The notes: generated from the letters alone by a model not told the origin. Positions 19,661 through 32,056 are shown, counted from the first letter of the stretch. The stretch is DNA of 64,000 nucleotides from Phytophthora colocasiae (GCA_018806915.1 JAGKQI010000093.1:1240001-1304000), one strand, 5' to 3'. Numbers and translations: made by a program.

Positions 19661-22421
19661 CTAATACGTCACGACTCCTGCGATATCAACGCCATGAGTG
19701 TACGCAAGGTTGGTGCACTCAGCAAGTTCTTGGCACTCCAGTTTGAGCTGCTCGTCGTTCGAGAATTTAACGACCCAGAAGTATATCCCTTCTTTATCGC
19801 CCCATGCCAGCACCTTTCCAAGCAAAAATTGCTCCTGCTCTGAGCCATCACTGTCATGTAACTTGAATCCTCGCAAAATGTTCCAGTGCAGCGGTTTTGC
19901 TGGAAGCTTTAGGAAGTCCTTAATGAGTACATCCACAGAGAACCTGTGAATATTGTCACCTCCTCGAGTTAGTGCCTTCGGTTGCTTCCGCTGTCCGCCA
20001 CTCAGCTTCCGCGTTGGCAACGGGTTTAGCATGCTGTCGATGGTAATGTCCCCAATCAACGTCATAGCAGCTATCACGTGAGAACACTGCCACCCTGTAT
20101 GTGAGAACATCGCGCAGTCGCAAGCATACTTCTCTCGAATAGCAATAATCTATCAAAAAGGCATGCAAGTAAGAATATAGTAAAACAAATACGTCATGAG
20201 CGTCATACCTGTGCGTCGAGTACTGTGGGTGTCGCACACTTTCCCGAGATGGAGTCAGGTTTGAGCAGAATGACTTGGTGGATGGACAGACACTGGAGTT
20301 CTGCATTTAATACTGTCGTTTTCTTTGGCGATTTCCCCTTTAAGGAATTCCGGTATCTGGACACGAATCGACAGAGTAGGAGGTTAGACATTCGACGTGT
20401 AATGTTGATCAAACACTGCTGCTGCGTACTTCGTGGCTCTATCACGGTTAAGTGGCGTGCTGTGGATATTCCGCGCAGATACGACAAACTTGCTGACATT
20501 GAAGAGTATGGCCTTCGCGCAGCGAGTTCGAACGTCTTTGATCAAGTAGTAGTTACCTTTGTCGCTTAAAAGCGTTTGGGCCTTCACGACAACTTCACTA
20601 ACCAGTGGACCTGGACCACAAAACAGTAGAGTTTACGATAGCTAGTTGATAATCTCTTCACGTACAGAATGACTTACCTTCACCGAAGTGGCGAATAATG
20701 TGCACTGTTGGCTGGATTTCCTGGTGACGTAGAATGCGCGGAATAGAGTCATTTAAGACAACCGCCGTGCTGGCCCTCAAGTTTAACACACACGCTTCCT
20801 TGATCACACGATGATGAGCCTCCAATGCGTTTTGCGACGGTGTAATTCCAGATTTTGCAGCAGCATAATACCAATTGCCCCAGATTTCTCCTAGGTAGTA
20901 TCTTTGGAACCACTCGGCGTATTCAGTCTCGCCCTCATCACGCCAGTACTTCACGAACAGCTCAGACAATGAGTTGATTGCTTTTGGGAGCGCGCCTTAC
21001 TCAGGTACTGCAAGTCAGGGAGAATATTATCCTCGTAAAACGAAGCGTTGGACAACAGCTTCGTCTTTTCCCTGCTCTTGCGCACTAGATGAGGGTAGCA
21101 GTTCAGGAGCTTGATGTCTGGCCATACATCTTGAAATGCATTCGCAATGCATTGAGCTCTGTCGAGGCTTCCAAATGAAAGCTTCAACTCGACATCCAAG
21201 AATATTTGCGCGTACTTACAAGCAGAGCGGAACATGGCAGAGTATGCAACTTGGTGCTCAGTTTTGACAAACATGTACATCCAAGGAATGAATGTCTTTG
21301 AGTACACGTTTCGCTTGTAGTGCGTAGTGTACGTCTCAAAATCCACGAGCGTCCAGCCGCCTAAAACAAAACATGTTGGTATTCAAGTAGCGGACGCAAT
21401 ATACACATCAAACGAACCGAAGTGGAGTTTGTACGTGCCGTCAGTGGCTCCTAGTATGCCGTCGCTTTCTTGGCCCATGACAGATCGAAATAAATTTCGA
21501 AAACATTGGCGGGATGTTAAAACGATACCAAAGCACTTTGCAGGCTGCTCATTTTGATCGACAACATCATGCTCAAACACGTCCAGGACAATGAGCCCGT
21601 GCTTAAACTCGGTGTCTTTTCTGTCAAAGTCGAGAATGTCCTCAGACGAGCCGGGTTGCACATCATTATCAGTGCAGCCAAGAAAATCAGAGCGTGTAGT
21701 GCACATTCGCTCGTTACCCCACTCCAGCAACTTCACAATGTTGTGAATCTCCCACCCATCTATATTCGGCAGACATTCAACCCGTGAGTTTCCTGTTAAC
21801 ACGTCACATATTGGCAGAAGAAAACTTACGCTTTTGCTTCTTCCGAAGGGCCGATTTTCGGTTTTTTAATTGGATATACGAGGGGATGATCTGTAGCCGC
21901 CTTGGATTATCGACATAACGTTGTAGGAGTGTCTTTCGAGTCTTTTTGGGGTCACTGCCGTACAGAAGTGAGTCAACTTCCTTTCTGATAGCACCATGGA
22001 TACCGCGGAGCCGAGGCAAGGAATTGTCAGCATGGCTTACGGTACCATCGGATGTAATTTGACTCTCTTGACCAGAGGCCGATTTCGTATTGGTCTCATC
22101 CTGGATGACATGTTCACCTCTCATCTCCAGTGTATACGTAGTGTTTCCATGTTCATCTTTCGACGGAGATAGTCGGAGGGAGTTCGAGCACCCCAGATGT
22201 GAAAAGAACCGATAGGCACGAACCGAATTACCGTGGTTGTAGATTTGCTTGTAGAAAATCGACTCATCCAGCATGTCAATTCCTATTGTGGCTTCCTCCA
22301 GGCTGTTGAACTCTCCAACTACCAAAAAGTCTCTCCTTGCCACGTTTGCTGACGTGAGACTCTCCTCATCGGAAGAAGGTGCAAAGTCGTTTGCTTCGTC
22401 GCTATTGCTGTCGATAGCCAT
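19661..22421 (-). pseudogene. MULE transposase, multi-exon or degenerate
   Basis: ATG at 22421. The first segment is to about 21830. A GTAAGT...ACAG intron candidate at 21793-21829 is short (37 nt) but keeps frame into the next segment (21792 to about 21407, with GYKL/GILGATDGTYKL). The core transposase part is 20951-21360 (FVKTEHQVAYSAMFRSACKYA). A frame change near 20960 leads to 20658-20969 (WFQRYYLGEIWGNWYY...ALEAHHRVIKE). A GTAAGT...CCAG junction ends that segment. The SWIM zinc finger is at about 20079-20121 (CDC...CSH, CxCxnCxH). The breakpoints do not all fit clean introns, so it may be inactive. MULE identity rests on SWIM, terminal repeats and target duplication. Confidence 0.75.
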
Positions 22422-22592
22422 GTTGGCCTCGAGCGCAAATTCTAGAATGAAAGAAACCAGACCAGGGCAGCGTTCTATACTCTATTCCGTTGCATATTCA
22501 TATGGAATAAGATTATCTACTATCAATGGATCGATGTTACCAAGTGAAATTTGTACAGCACAGCATAAATATTATACATGTATGTAGGTACA

Positions 22593-22724
22593 CATCCTCA
22601 GATATAATCCGTTTGTAGCTTCCACCCCCGGTTCATCTTTCGACATTCATTCCCGCTCTCGTTTCATCCTTTTTGTGAACCCACTCTCGATTCATCCGAA
22701 GGTACTCAAAATTAAGCCGCGACC
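22593..22724. repeat. MULE terminal inverted repeat, right
   Basis: Complement begins GGTCGCGGCTTAATTTTGAG. It pairs with 19340-19471. Confidence 0.88.
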
Positions 22725-22733
22725 GTACACCTT

Positions 22734-25139
22734 TTCCATGAATTTTATGAGAGGATACACCAGCTTATTGAAAGCTGGTATGGAAGTACGCATCCAGTTC
22801 AGCGCACAGACGAATTGTTGTAATTCTTGACCCGTAGTAGGAGGTGGAAGGTTTGTCAGTGCCGTCACTCTCGCTGGATCATGGCGAACACCATCGCCTG
22901 GCACAATACGACCACACCAAAGTGCCTCGCGCATGTAAAAAGAACACTTCTTAGGGGTTAACTTGTGCCCCTTCTCCTTGCAAATGGTCAACACCTGCTT
23001 CAGCAAACGCAACAACCCTTCATCAGTGTCGTTGTAGCCGAGGAGGTCATCAATCCAAATGATCAGTCCGTTGTTGAATACTTCGGAAAACATCTCTTGT
23101 ACTGTTGATTGCACGTAAGCCACACTGTTGGTGCCTCCCATTAGTACCCTAGTCGGCGTGATCACCCCCTCCTCTGTTAGAATGGAGTAAATCTCTTGAC
23201 ACCAAATGGCCATGGCGAACTGCCAAAAGCCTTTGAAAAAGTCCAACGAAAAATATTTGGATGAGCCTCGAAGTCTATCAAACACGACCTCCAAAATAGG
23301 CATAGGCCAGACAACCTGCTCAACGCATCCGTTCGGACCTCGTACATCCACTTTCATCCTGTGTGCGTTAACTTCAGGCTTGTTCACCACGTGTGGAGCC
23401 GAGAACCACCGACTCTTTGGGTTGCGATAGCAAAGTCCAGCGGCAATGAGTGCATCGATGTGTGTCTTGAGAAATTCACGATGCGCTTGAGAGTATCTCC
23501 GAGCTCTACACCGTACTGGTACAGCACCAGGTTTGAGGGTTACCTCCATAGGAGGCATATCCGCCGGTGGATCTCGACCAATAAACAAACGTAAAACGTC
23601 AATAAGCTGCATCAAGATGCTCCGTAGCTCCTCCACAAATTCAGGTGTTGCTCCTAGACAACGTGCTTCTTCGACTTTCTCGAGCAAAATACCTCTAATC
23701 TGCTCCCGCTCAGTATCCATATCTTCGGTGAAAATAGGAAAACAAGCCTGGTCTTCATTCTCCAATAAAGCATGTTCTTCCTCGGATGGCTCCGTGTTCT
23801 CCACGTTACCAAAGTATGCTAAAACACTAGCTAAGCCGCTTAAAATATCATCATCCACGTCGCTCATATCCCACACTGGTTGTATCTGCTGAGCTGCAGC
23901 TAGAAGTTTATCCGAGCTATACCCCAGTTTCACCATGATCAATCGAGATAGCAATAAATCCCCAATACCCGGAGGAAGACGTTGTTCTGTCACCCAACAG
24001 ACTACATTTTTCAACACGAGTGGACCTCCCGGTGTTGAAAACCGAAGATCCAACTTGATCTTACTCTTTACAGTCACCGGTTTTTCTCCAATACCAGTCA
24101 CCCCTGGCTTTTCCGGTAGTTTTTGCTGAGCAATCCACTTTCCACTCATTTTCAGCTTCTTCAGCAACTTTGTTGTTACTACAGAGACCTCCGCTGCACT
24201 GTCAGGCGTAATCGACGTCTTAATCGTATCCATTACGACACACGGTATCGCCGGCGAAGGTACAGTATCTCCCTTGTTCGTTGCTGCAGTTGTTGCTAAC
24301 ACGGGCTTCAATACTTTCCTGCCAGTGCTTTTTTCATAACGCTCTTTCGCTTCAGCAGGTCCCGCGATATCCGGACATTGAAACACTCCATGGGTTCGAT
24401 CTCCACATTTGAAACAAGTACGGTCACTCCTTGTATTTTTTCCTTCAGTCTCCACTTTGTCTTTGCGTTGTGGCACCAGTTTTCCTGACGGCTGTCCATT
24501 GGTACTGCGCGGTTTTCCGCCAGTTTGTTGTGAACCCTGTTTTTGCTGGTGTTTCCCTGAAATTGCTTGATCTCGGTCTGCTTTCGACCCGGTTTTTCCT
24601 TGCTGCCCATTCCGAATGTGCGCTTCAAACCTCATAAAATCCTCCAGCTCCGCACAATCCCATTTCAAGAACGATTGAATATTAGACTTGGTCCCTTTAT
24701 GGATTTGCCGTTCGAGCTGGTCCCTTACCGCAGCCTTGAATGCAGGAGGCCTCAACGCGTCCACCAGGTAGCCTATCACCTTCTTAGGTTCGATGTGCAC
24801 CACGTCCTCCATATTCAATTTGTCCACGATCTCGTAGAAGTCCGCCATCAGGCGCGACAGACGTGACTCAGCGTCTTGCAAATCCACATCCATACAGAGT
24901 TTCTTCACTTCTCGATCAAGTGTTTTATAACCTGTATTATCTGGCATCCGCGCGGATAGGAAGTAGTCTCGCCACTCAGCTTCTGTGACGTCCTTCTCTT
25001 GCTTGAAAAGCTCGAATTCACAAATCCAAACTAAAGTACCTTGTTCGATACAAGAACTTAACGGCATCACAAAAACTTTCGCTTGTGTCCCTTGATTAAG
25101 CGCCTTGATGCGCCTGGAGTAGATGGCATAACTATCCAT
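22734..25139 (-). pseudogene. pol: Element B gag C-terminus, protease and RT (5' half of gag-pol)
   Basis: One open frame from ATG 25139 to the MULE junction. Residues 1-165 are gag-like. A CCHC knuckle (CFKCGDRTHGVFQC) is near residue 244. A protease-like segment has DSAAEVSVV where retropepsins have DSG/DTG. RT spans about 550-800 with YFSLDFFKGFWQFAM and WIDDLL in place of YxDD. The coding sequence itself is intact but is cut by the MULE before RNase H. The family is distinct from A, D and E: different gag, different RT, and a chromodomain at the far end. Confidence 0.85.
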
Positions 25140-25159
25140 GAAGTCACGTTTCTCCTTCT

Positions 25160-25739
25160 TTAAGCTACCGCGATATATGTAGGAGGAACGGGTAAGTTTG
25201 TTCCCGCTGCCACAGTGACAGCTGGTGTTCCCGGTGGTCGTTGGCCCTCCGTCGGCTCAACACCTTGAGCGAAGGCACCCCATCGGGCCTGCAAGTGAGG
25301 TTGCACCGCCTCTTGCAGGCTCTTAAGGCGCTGACCCTGCAGTCCGACTGCTTCCTGCGCAGCTCGCAGCAATCGGTATTGTTCCTCTATATACTTGCGA
25401 TGTTCTGCCATTTGCCGCTGCATCTCCAGCTGTTGCTCTGACAATGCCGACTGTCGGTCATGCTGAGCCTGTAGATACTCTGACGTTTGAGCGGCCAGAT
25501 GGTCCTGTTGGCGTTTTACCTGCCCAAGCTGCTCCGCGGTTGCTGAGTGCTGAGCCAGTGCTTCGACTTGGCGACTTGTGTCTCCACCTTGTACCAACGT
25601 TCTCGTAGTGGTTTCTTCCAATCGTATATCATGTGGTAACGGGGGGTACACCGGAGTTAACGGGGGGGGGTACAGCAATGGGCATCTCATGCCCTAAATG
25701 AGTCCCCGTAGCCTCCATCACCTCGTCGGCTTCTTCCAT
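25160..25739 (-). pseudogene. gag: Element B gag N-terminal coiled-coil region, frameshifted at a G-run
   Basis: ATG at 25739 (MEEADEVMEATGTHLGHEM). The frame changes at a homopolymer of about ten G (plus-strand 25663-25672) into the 25160-25690 frame. The rest is strongly helical and Gln-rich (SEQQLEMQRQMAEHRKYIEE), probably coiled coil. It ends at a stop 20 nt before the next open frame. A single-base error or indel in the G-run would restore one gag. Confidence 0.7.
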
Positions 25740-25771
25740 ACTGTGTGCGACGTCCCAGCTAAAAAATTCTT

Positions 25772-25845
25772 TGTTCGTTCGTCGCCTTCGTAGTAAATGT
25801 AGAAGTGAGTTCATTCATCGTTAGCTAGAACTAACTACAATATGC
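25772..25845 (-). repeat. 5' LTR of element B, part next to the internal region
   Basis: Matches 16958-17035 of the 3' LTR. It is interrupted at ATGC (25842-25845), the target duplication of D. Confidence 0.88.
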
Positions 25846-26598
25846 TGTGACGAACCCAATACGCCTGTTCGCTAGCGGATCGTAAATGCTAACAATGCTT
25901 ATCTGCGTTTGTCTCGCCGGGTTCTTGTTTTAGGGCTAACTCGCAATCAACAACAACACTCGGATGGCTCAGTCACCTGCGCCGGAACTGCGTTCCTATT
26001 TGTATTCACTTATAGACTAGTAGAGCTTCCGTCCCTACGTTCGCCTCGTTCGTTCGTTCGTCTGTCAATTCAATTGCTTGCCTCTCGGAGTACAAATTCC
26101 CGAACTACCTTATCGTTTTCCCTTCGGTCACCGGCCTCAGTGCACAGTTTCCGAGGTACCTTCGTTCGTTCACCTTCCTCCCAGCTCGCAATCTCCAAAG
26201 TCGTTCGTCCGTCCGTTCAACTGCTTCTCCCTCGAAACGCAATTTGCCAAGCACTTCTCGCCGTCGGTGCAAGTTGCAAAGTACTTCTTGCCGTCGGTGC
26301 AAGGTGCAAAGTGTTTGTCTCAACCGCTTGCTCCTCAGAGCTCAAATCCAGAAGTGCCGTTCGTCCGTCCGCTCATTCATGGTCGTTGGCTACACGCCAG
26401 TTCCAACGTCGACTGCGATCTTCATCGTGCAGCCATACGCCACTCAATAGATTCACACGCGTTCACCGTTCACGTCGCTCATTCGCTGTTTAGCGATCCT
26501 CTTCGTCAGGTTCAACTTAGATCCGTCGGTTCAATCGTCCAACAATCTTCCAGCGTCGTCAACTTCAACGTGAGGCGTTCAATGCTCATCCTGTTACA
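25846..26598 (-). repeat. 3' LTR of element D (753 bp)
   Basis: Plus strand begins TGTGACGAACCC and ends CCTGTTACA. It holds one copy of the TTCGTCTGTCAATTCAATT unit near 26045-26075, where the 5' LTR has three. Confidence 0.9.
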
Positions 26599-26764
26599 CG
26601 CCTTCTCCTACTCCAGAGTCTTCCACGACTCTGGCGGCTTGATAGAACTGTTCATAATCTCGCATACAGACCCAGAATGTCCCGTCATCCCGTTCAGATC
26701 GCTGACTTCCTCGTCGTTCATCATCCTCTCGTAGTGGTTGCAACTCCACCTCAAGGACATATTG
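26599..26764 (-). pseudogene. pol: Element D pol C-terminal tail, cut off by element C
   Basis: Encodes a tail like those of A and E (YVLEVELQPL...ARVVEDSGVGEGV), with its stop TAA inside the first five bases of the 3' LTR. Its upstream continuation is at 35072 (RRRRRRNAAGQYV), across element C. TATTG at 26760-26764 is the duplication copy. Confidence 0.85.
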
Positions 26765-27224
26765 TGTAATGGGTCTACCTAGACCTATTAGGTGGCGTAC
26801 ACGTGCGCTTACGTGTATGAGGAAGCGTGCAATTAGAATAGACTTAATTTAAGTATACTTATTTAAATAAGTATAATTAAATCAAATATAACTAAATTAA
26901 ACTGCAAAATACCGTAAAATGAGAACTGTTATTGAATTTGGCATAAGCCAATTATGGACCTCCTAAAACTGTTTGTTATCTATTTCTAAAGGGTCTGCCA
27001 ACGTGTGGTTGGCAGAAACTCTGCTCAGTGATTGGTAGAAATCCGTTACTTTCTACCAATAATATGCACAAATGCACACGAACCACCCAATAATGTGGTT
27101 CGCCCATGTATCCTTTGGTGTGTACAGCACACCAAGGTCTGAGGCCCATTTCCAACCTCTAACAGTTATCCAAACTGTTAGCGTTACAAGTGGTACAACC
27201 ACTTGTACGTGTAACCCCGTTACA
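26765..27224 (-). repeat. 3' LTR of element C (460 bp)
   Basis: TGTAATGGG...CCCGTTACA ends. Contains short perfect hairpins, for example 26994-27002/27008-27016 (9 bp) and 27031-27041/27050-27060 (11 bp). Confidence 0.93.
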
Positions 27225-27325
27225 CCATCCCCCCGTTAAGATTCGACGTATCGGTCTCGATACGTCAATCAACAGAACTTGACAAGACCGTCAAATTCCC
27301 AAGAGAAATCCGAGTTCATTTTGCA

Positions 27326-28873
27326 ATGGACTCGCCAACGCCCACGTCTCCGTCCGCTTCTGCGGACGCGCAAGCCTCTCCTGCTGCCTCTGCAGCAGGA
27401 ACAACGACCTCAGCAGTGCCCACTAGCACTGCTGTTTCCAGCGGTCCGACAGAGAAACTCTCTGTCACCAAGTACCATGCTCTCCATAAGGAGAAGCACG
27501 AGAAGAAGAAGAAGTCTTCTTCTCTAGCAGAGATTAAGAATCCTGCTGTCCCTCTCAAAGAACTCTTTGGAGAGGACTACGAAGACATCCTCGACTACGA
27601 CGAGGATGTTGAGGAGGGGGAGGTTGATGTCAAGGCTCCCGCTCCCGTGTCTTCGTCCGAAGACACGTCAGACCCACCCGTGGGATCTCGACGACCTCGT
27701 GTTGAGGTCTCGGACGCTTCAAGCTCGAAGCGTCCGCGCAGTGATGATGAAGCGTCCCCCATGTCGAGGGCGCTCACTGCACCGCGCACTGATCCGCCAG
27801 TGCGCACACCATGGATGCCTACTGAGGCAGAAATCCATGACCGGTTCGGTGCTAGTTCACCACCGAACCCGATACTGTTGTACTCATGCAACAGTATCAA
27901 CGACGACGACGTCGCCGCTAAGGTTGTCTTTGAGTCCGAGACTCAAAGACACGACTACTATATCGGGCTCCTCCACGAGCTCCGATACTATGCAGCGAAG
28001 AAGACTTCGCGCAAGAGCAAAGTGCCAGAGTGGCAGGCACTTTGTCAGTCGTGGAACGCCTTTGTTGAAAACTTCAACAAAGACCCGAAGGCATATCGCG
28101 AGCGCGTTGCTGCGGCTCGCGATCGCTACTACACTTACACTACACGTGGTGAGTGTGAACGCCTCCATGATCAGTCCATGGAAGCGGGGATCCCATGTGT
28201 CGTTCCCTTTGGCACACCCTGTCCGTGTTGCCCACCCTTGGCAACACGCCTCACCGAAAGTGATCTCCTGGGGTACACGGTCGTCCGTGTACCCGATCAC
28301 ATCATGGAGCTCCGTGTCGTATTGTGCCACGCGAAGCTCCGAGTGCTGTGGCTGACCGCAGCACTCCTCGTGCAGGGTTTAACCCTGCAAGTTATGGTGG
28401 GCTTCGTACGCCCTCACCATTTCCGGAACGTCCTCCATCAGGACGTTCCGCGGCTCCCATGTATCTCGATGGGGAGGAAATCCTCTCCAACGAATACGAA
28501 AACGAACCCCTTGAGCGTTCGTTCTCTTATGAGCCACAATCCGCTCAACAATCCAGCGGATCGCTCCACGCGCGTCGCGCAACGGCGGCGGAGGGGGTGG
28601 GAACACTCCCTCCGCATGGTCAACGCTATGACCCGCGACGATCGTGCCCTGGACGATCGAGTTGCTGCGCTGGAGCAGACACAGAGCGCTGAGATAGCTG
28701 CTCTGAAGCAGGAGGTTCGTGTCCTCCGTGCTGAGGTCTGCGAGGCAGCTCAGACTGCCTCGAACCTCTCGTCCGGTCTTGGGACGAGAGTGAACCGGTT
28801 GATCGACCGTGTCGACGGTCTCGAGAAGGCCTTCCAGGCCTCTCGCACTCCTCGGTCGGACTACCAACCCTAG
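27326..28873 (+). CDS. Antisense ORF of element C, 515 aa, unknown function
   Basis: ATG at 27326 on the strand opposite gag-pol, near the 3' LTR. Residues 1-55 are Ser/Thr/Ala/Pro-rich, followed by KEKHEKKKKSSS and an acidic stretch (EDYEDILDYDEDVEEGEVD). There is a basic stretch near 130-140, and then a folded-looking part (about 170-320) with several W, Y and C residues (GTPCPCCPPL). The last roughly 80 residues have coiled-coil heptads (RVAALEQTQSAEIAALKQEV). The stop at 28871-28873 lies in a hairpin. Its 3' third overlaps the integrase tail and chromodomain on the other strand. I do not recognise the family. A start-site-like TCATTTTGCA lies just upstream. Antisense ORFs are known in some plant Gypsy elements; that is only an analogy. 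Confidence 0.6.
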   Translation: MDSPTPTSPSASADAQASPAASAAGTTTSAVPTSTAVSSGPTEKLSVTKYHALHKEKHEKKKKSSSLAEIKNPAVPLKELFGEDYEDILDYDEDVEEGEVDVKAPAPVSSSEDTSDPPVGSRRPRVEVSDASSSKRPRSDDEASPMSRALTAPRTDPPVRTPWMPTEAEIHDRFGASSPPNPILLYSCNSINDDDVAAKVVFESETQRHDYYIGLLHELRYYAAKKTSRKSKVPEWQALCQSWNAFVENFNKDPKAYRERVAAARDRYYTYTTRGECERLHDQSMEAGIPCVVPFGTPCPCCPPLATRLTESDLLGYTVVRVPDHIMELRVVLCHAKLRVLWLTAALLVQGLTLQVMVGFVRPHHFRNVLHQDVPRLPCISMGRKSSPTNTKTNPLSVRSLMSHNPLNNPADRSTRVAQRRRRGWEHSLRMVNAMTRDDRALDDRVAALEQTQSAEIAALKQEVRVLRAEVCEAAQTASNLSSGLGTRVNRLIDRVDGLEKAFQASRTPRSDYQP

Positions 28874-31800
28874 GTAGTCCGTGCTGCACGTACGGCTTCA
28901 ACCGCCCGACGTAGAAGGTCGGGTGGAGCCTCATGCTGGACGGTATGTCCAGCCGGTACGCGTTACCATGCCGTTCAAGTACTTTGAACGGCCCATCGAA
29001 TCTTGGAGCAAGCTTGCTTGCTCCAAAGTCAGACACTGCATGTTTAGGCAGGTTTTGTGTAGCTAACAAAACTAATGAACCCACTTTGAATTCATTTATG
29101 TTGCCCCTACCAACATTATCAGCGTTCAGCTTCTGTCGATCGACAGAAGCTGCGATAGCATCCTGGACAAACCGTATGACGGCTTGTCTTCGCTGTACAA
29201 AGTCTAGCGCACCCGAGCTGAATCCTTTCAGCTTGTCGCCCTTGTCAGCAGCAGGCCCTGCCTGCTCGCTATCATCTCTCATGTCTGTGCCCGGCACAGA
29301 CATCGCGCGCTCGTTCCTGCTCGAACGAGACGTCGCACGCGTCACCGCAGCTGATAGTGTGCTGCTATCAGTTGCATTCTGCGGTTGTTCGGACGCAACC
29401 GTAGATCCCCCCCACTTAAGGAGGAAGCTACCCCGCCGAGCATGCTCGGCAATCGTGGATGCCTCATGGCGTTCACGTAGAACGGTGTATGCCCTGTCGA
29501 GGCATGCACCGAGTTGTTGATGGCAAACTCTGCCATCGGCAAGCACTCGCTCCAATGCGGGAACGAGTGAGCGTAGCTCTTCAACGTGTCACCCAATACA
29601 CGGTTGACACGTTCGGTCTGTCCGTCCGTCTGCGGATGATCCGCAGTCGACATTGATAACTGTGAACCAAGAAGTGTAAACACTTCTTGCCAGAACCGCG
29701 CTGTGAAGCGTGGATCACGGTCCGACACAATGTCGAGCGGCATGCCATGGTGTTTGAACACCATGTCAACAAACAGTCGCGCAGTCTGCGCGGCTGTAAC
29801 AGTAGCCGGGACGGCAGCAAGATGAACCATCTTGCTGAATCGGTCCACAAAGACAACGATACCCGTCCTCCGCTTGCTGTCAGGCGGAAGACCGAAGACA
29901 AAGTCCATGGACATGGACTGCCAACACTTCGACGGAGTCGGTAGTGATTGAAGAGGAGCCTGCGAGAACTGCGCAGGCTTCACGCGTTGACAAACCTCGC
30001 AAGCACGTACGTACTTGCGCACCCACTTGTACTGGTGGTGCCAGTAGAAGTCACGCGTGAGAAGAGTGTATGTCTTCTCACGACCCGGATGCCCTGCCGT
30101 GGGGGCATCGTGATACTCGAACATGATCCTCAACCGGAGGTCATGATCATTCGGAACGACAATGCGATCCGCATTGTCGTCTACTGCACTGTACAACAGT
30201 AGGCCTTCGTGTACACGAGCTCGAAGATGAGGGGTTAGCTTCCGACGTGCCACGTCGGAAGGTGCTGCGAGGAACTCCAGCAGCCCCTTCGCGTCTGCAT
30301 CCCTTGCATACGCGTTCTTCACGTCGTCAATCAACGTTGACGACGGCACACTTGTCCTCACGACGCCAACAGCGTTGGCTTCGACCGTCTCCGCATAGTC
30401 AGGTCGACGCGATAACGCGTCGGCCACTACATTGAGTCTTCCGGGTTTGTACTCCACCCGGAAGTTGTACTCCGCGAAGAAGGACAACCATCTCGCCATA
30501 CGTTGCGAGATGTGCGGCGACTTAATCGCCGTACGCAATGATGCGTGGTCTGTATAGACCACGAACGGTCTACTCCCAAGTAGATACACTCGGAACTTTG
30601 CGAGTGCATACTTCATGGCAAGGAGCTCCTTGTCATGTACGGGATAGTTACGCTCAGCTGGCTTCAGCTGACGCGATTGATAGTAGACTACACGATCACG
30701 CCCTTCGTGATCGTGTTGCATCAATGCACATCCGATTGCAAAGTCGGATGCATCGCACACTACGTGGAATGGACAATCTTGGTCCGCCACGGCCAAGATC
30801 GGCGCTTCAGTCAAGCCCTGCTTGACTACACCGAATGCCTCCTCGCACTCGGTCGTCCAAATCCACTCAGCTTCTTTCTTAAGAAGCTGTGACAACGGGC
30901 GAATCTTGCCCGCATAGTTCTCCACGTACTTGCACAAGTACGTGGCAAGCCCAAGGAACTGCCTCAGTTCCTTCACATTGGATGGCGTGGGCCATTCATT
31001 GATCACTCTGACCTTCTCTGGGTCAGGGCGCACGCCGTCTTTCCCCACGAGACACCCCAGCACGGGTATCTCGCTCGCCCCGAAGATACACTTCTTCAGG
31101 TTCGCATAGAGCTTATGTTTCCTCATAATCTCTAGCAGCTTCCGGAGATGCGCCTTGTGCATCTCAATGTCTGTCTTCCCGTTCACAGCCCGGCTGTGGA
31201 CGAACACGTCGTCGAAGTAGCTCGGTGCGAAGTCGCGCACCGAGCGCAATAGATGTGTCACGCATCTATTGAACGTCGCAGGGGCGTTCTTAAGCCCCTG
31301 TGGCATGACAAGCCACTCCCAAAGCATACCGCTTGGAGTGCTTACCGCAGTGAGAGGGATGTCCCTCTCACGCATGAGGATTTGATAGAATCCATCACGC
31401 AGATCTAGAGCACTGAAGATAGTGCTCAAGGCCATCGAATCGATGATAACATCTTTTCGCGGTATCGGCGTCTGCGCCGGTATCGTCGCATCGTTCAGCT
31501 TGTTATACGCATGAACGATGCGCCAGCCGCCCTGTGGTTTCTTCACACAGAACGTTGGAGCACTGTGCGGAGACTTTGACTCCCGCACTTGACCTGCACG
31601 ACGACGACTTTCAAAGAAGTCGTCGATCGCTTGCACTTGTTCACGCGGCAGTGGCCACTGCCGTGTAACACAGTACTTCGTGCCCGGCACGAGATCAATC
31701 TCGTGCTGTACGCCCTTATCCTTCGGAAGCTCCGAAGGAATCTCGTCCGGGAGTACATCCTTGTACTCCCGCAGAACTTCGTAGTAGGGACTCGACCTCA

Positions 31801-32056
31801 ACGAGTCCCAACTCTGCTCTTCGAAGCGCTGCTTCTTAGTCTTCGCACTGAGGGAGTCATCACCCTCAGTGATCCCATCGACGACGAGCTGCTTCAGCTC
31901 TTCGGCTTCGCGATCCACTCTCTCGATATCCGAGAGAATGCAAATTTGTTCGATGCGTCCATCGTACAAGTCCCGCGCGAAGCGCTTCCAACTCATCGTT
32001 GGAAGTGCGGTCAACGCCGACGCACACGTCGGCGGATTCTCCAACCGCATCCTCTG
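28379..32056 (-). pseudogene. pol: Element C RT, RNase H, integrase and chromodomain
   Basis: 29342-32056 is in frame with the protease ORF after a TAA (32057-32059). RT has WRIVHAYNKLND and YFDDVFVHS. RNase H has VVCDASDFAIGCAL and YTDHASLR. The integrase zinc finger is YHDAPTAGH...CEVCQRVK, and D,D,E are in MDFVFGLP, VSDRDPRF and DGQTERVNR. A run of seven G (plus-strand C, about 29407-29413) shifts the frame by one into 28626-29555, which carries the integrase C-terminus (APRFDGPFKVLERHG, FYVGRLKPY). A chromodomain (IVERIVAHKR...FRIRWRGFPPHRDTWEP) follows in the frame ending at 28379. It is almost intact; the G-run shift could be a sequencing error. Confidence 0.88.

Larger units (their letters stand above)
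19340..22724 (-). mobile_element. Mutator-like element (MULE), 3385 bp, nested in B pol
   Basis: Inverted repeats of 132 bp at both ends (about 92% identical by eye) are flanked by a perfect 9-bp target duplication, GTACACCTT at 19331-19339 and 22725-22733. A 9-bp duplication is the hallmark of MULEs. It encodes a transposase with a SWIM zinc finger on the minus strand. Confidence 0.9.
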
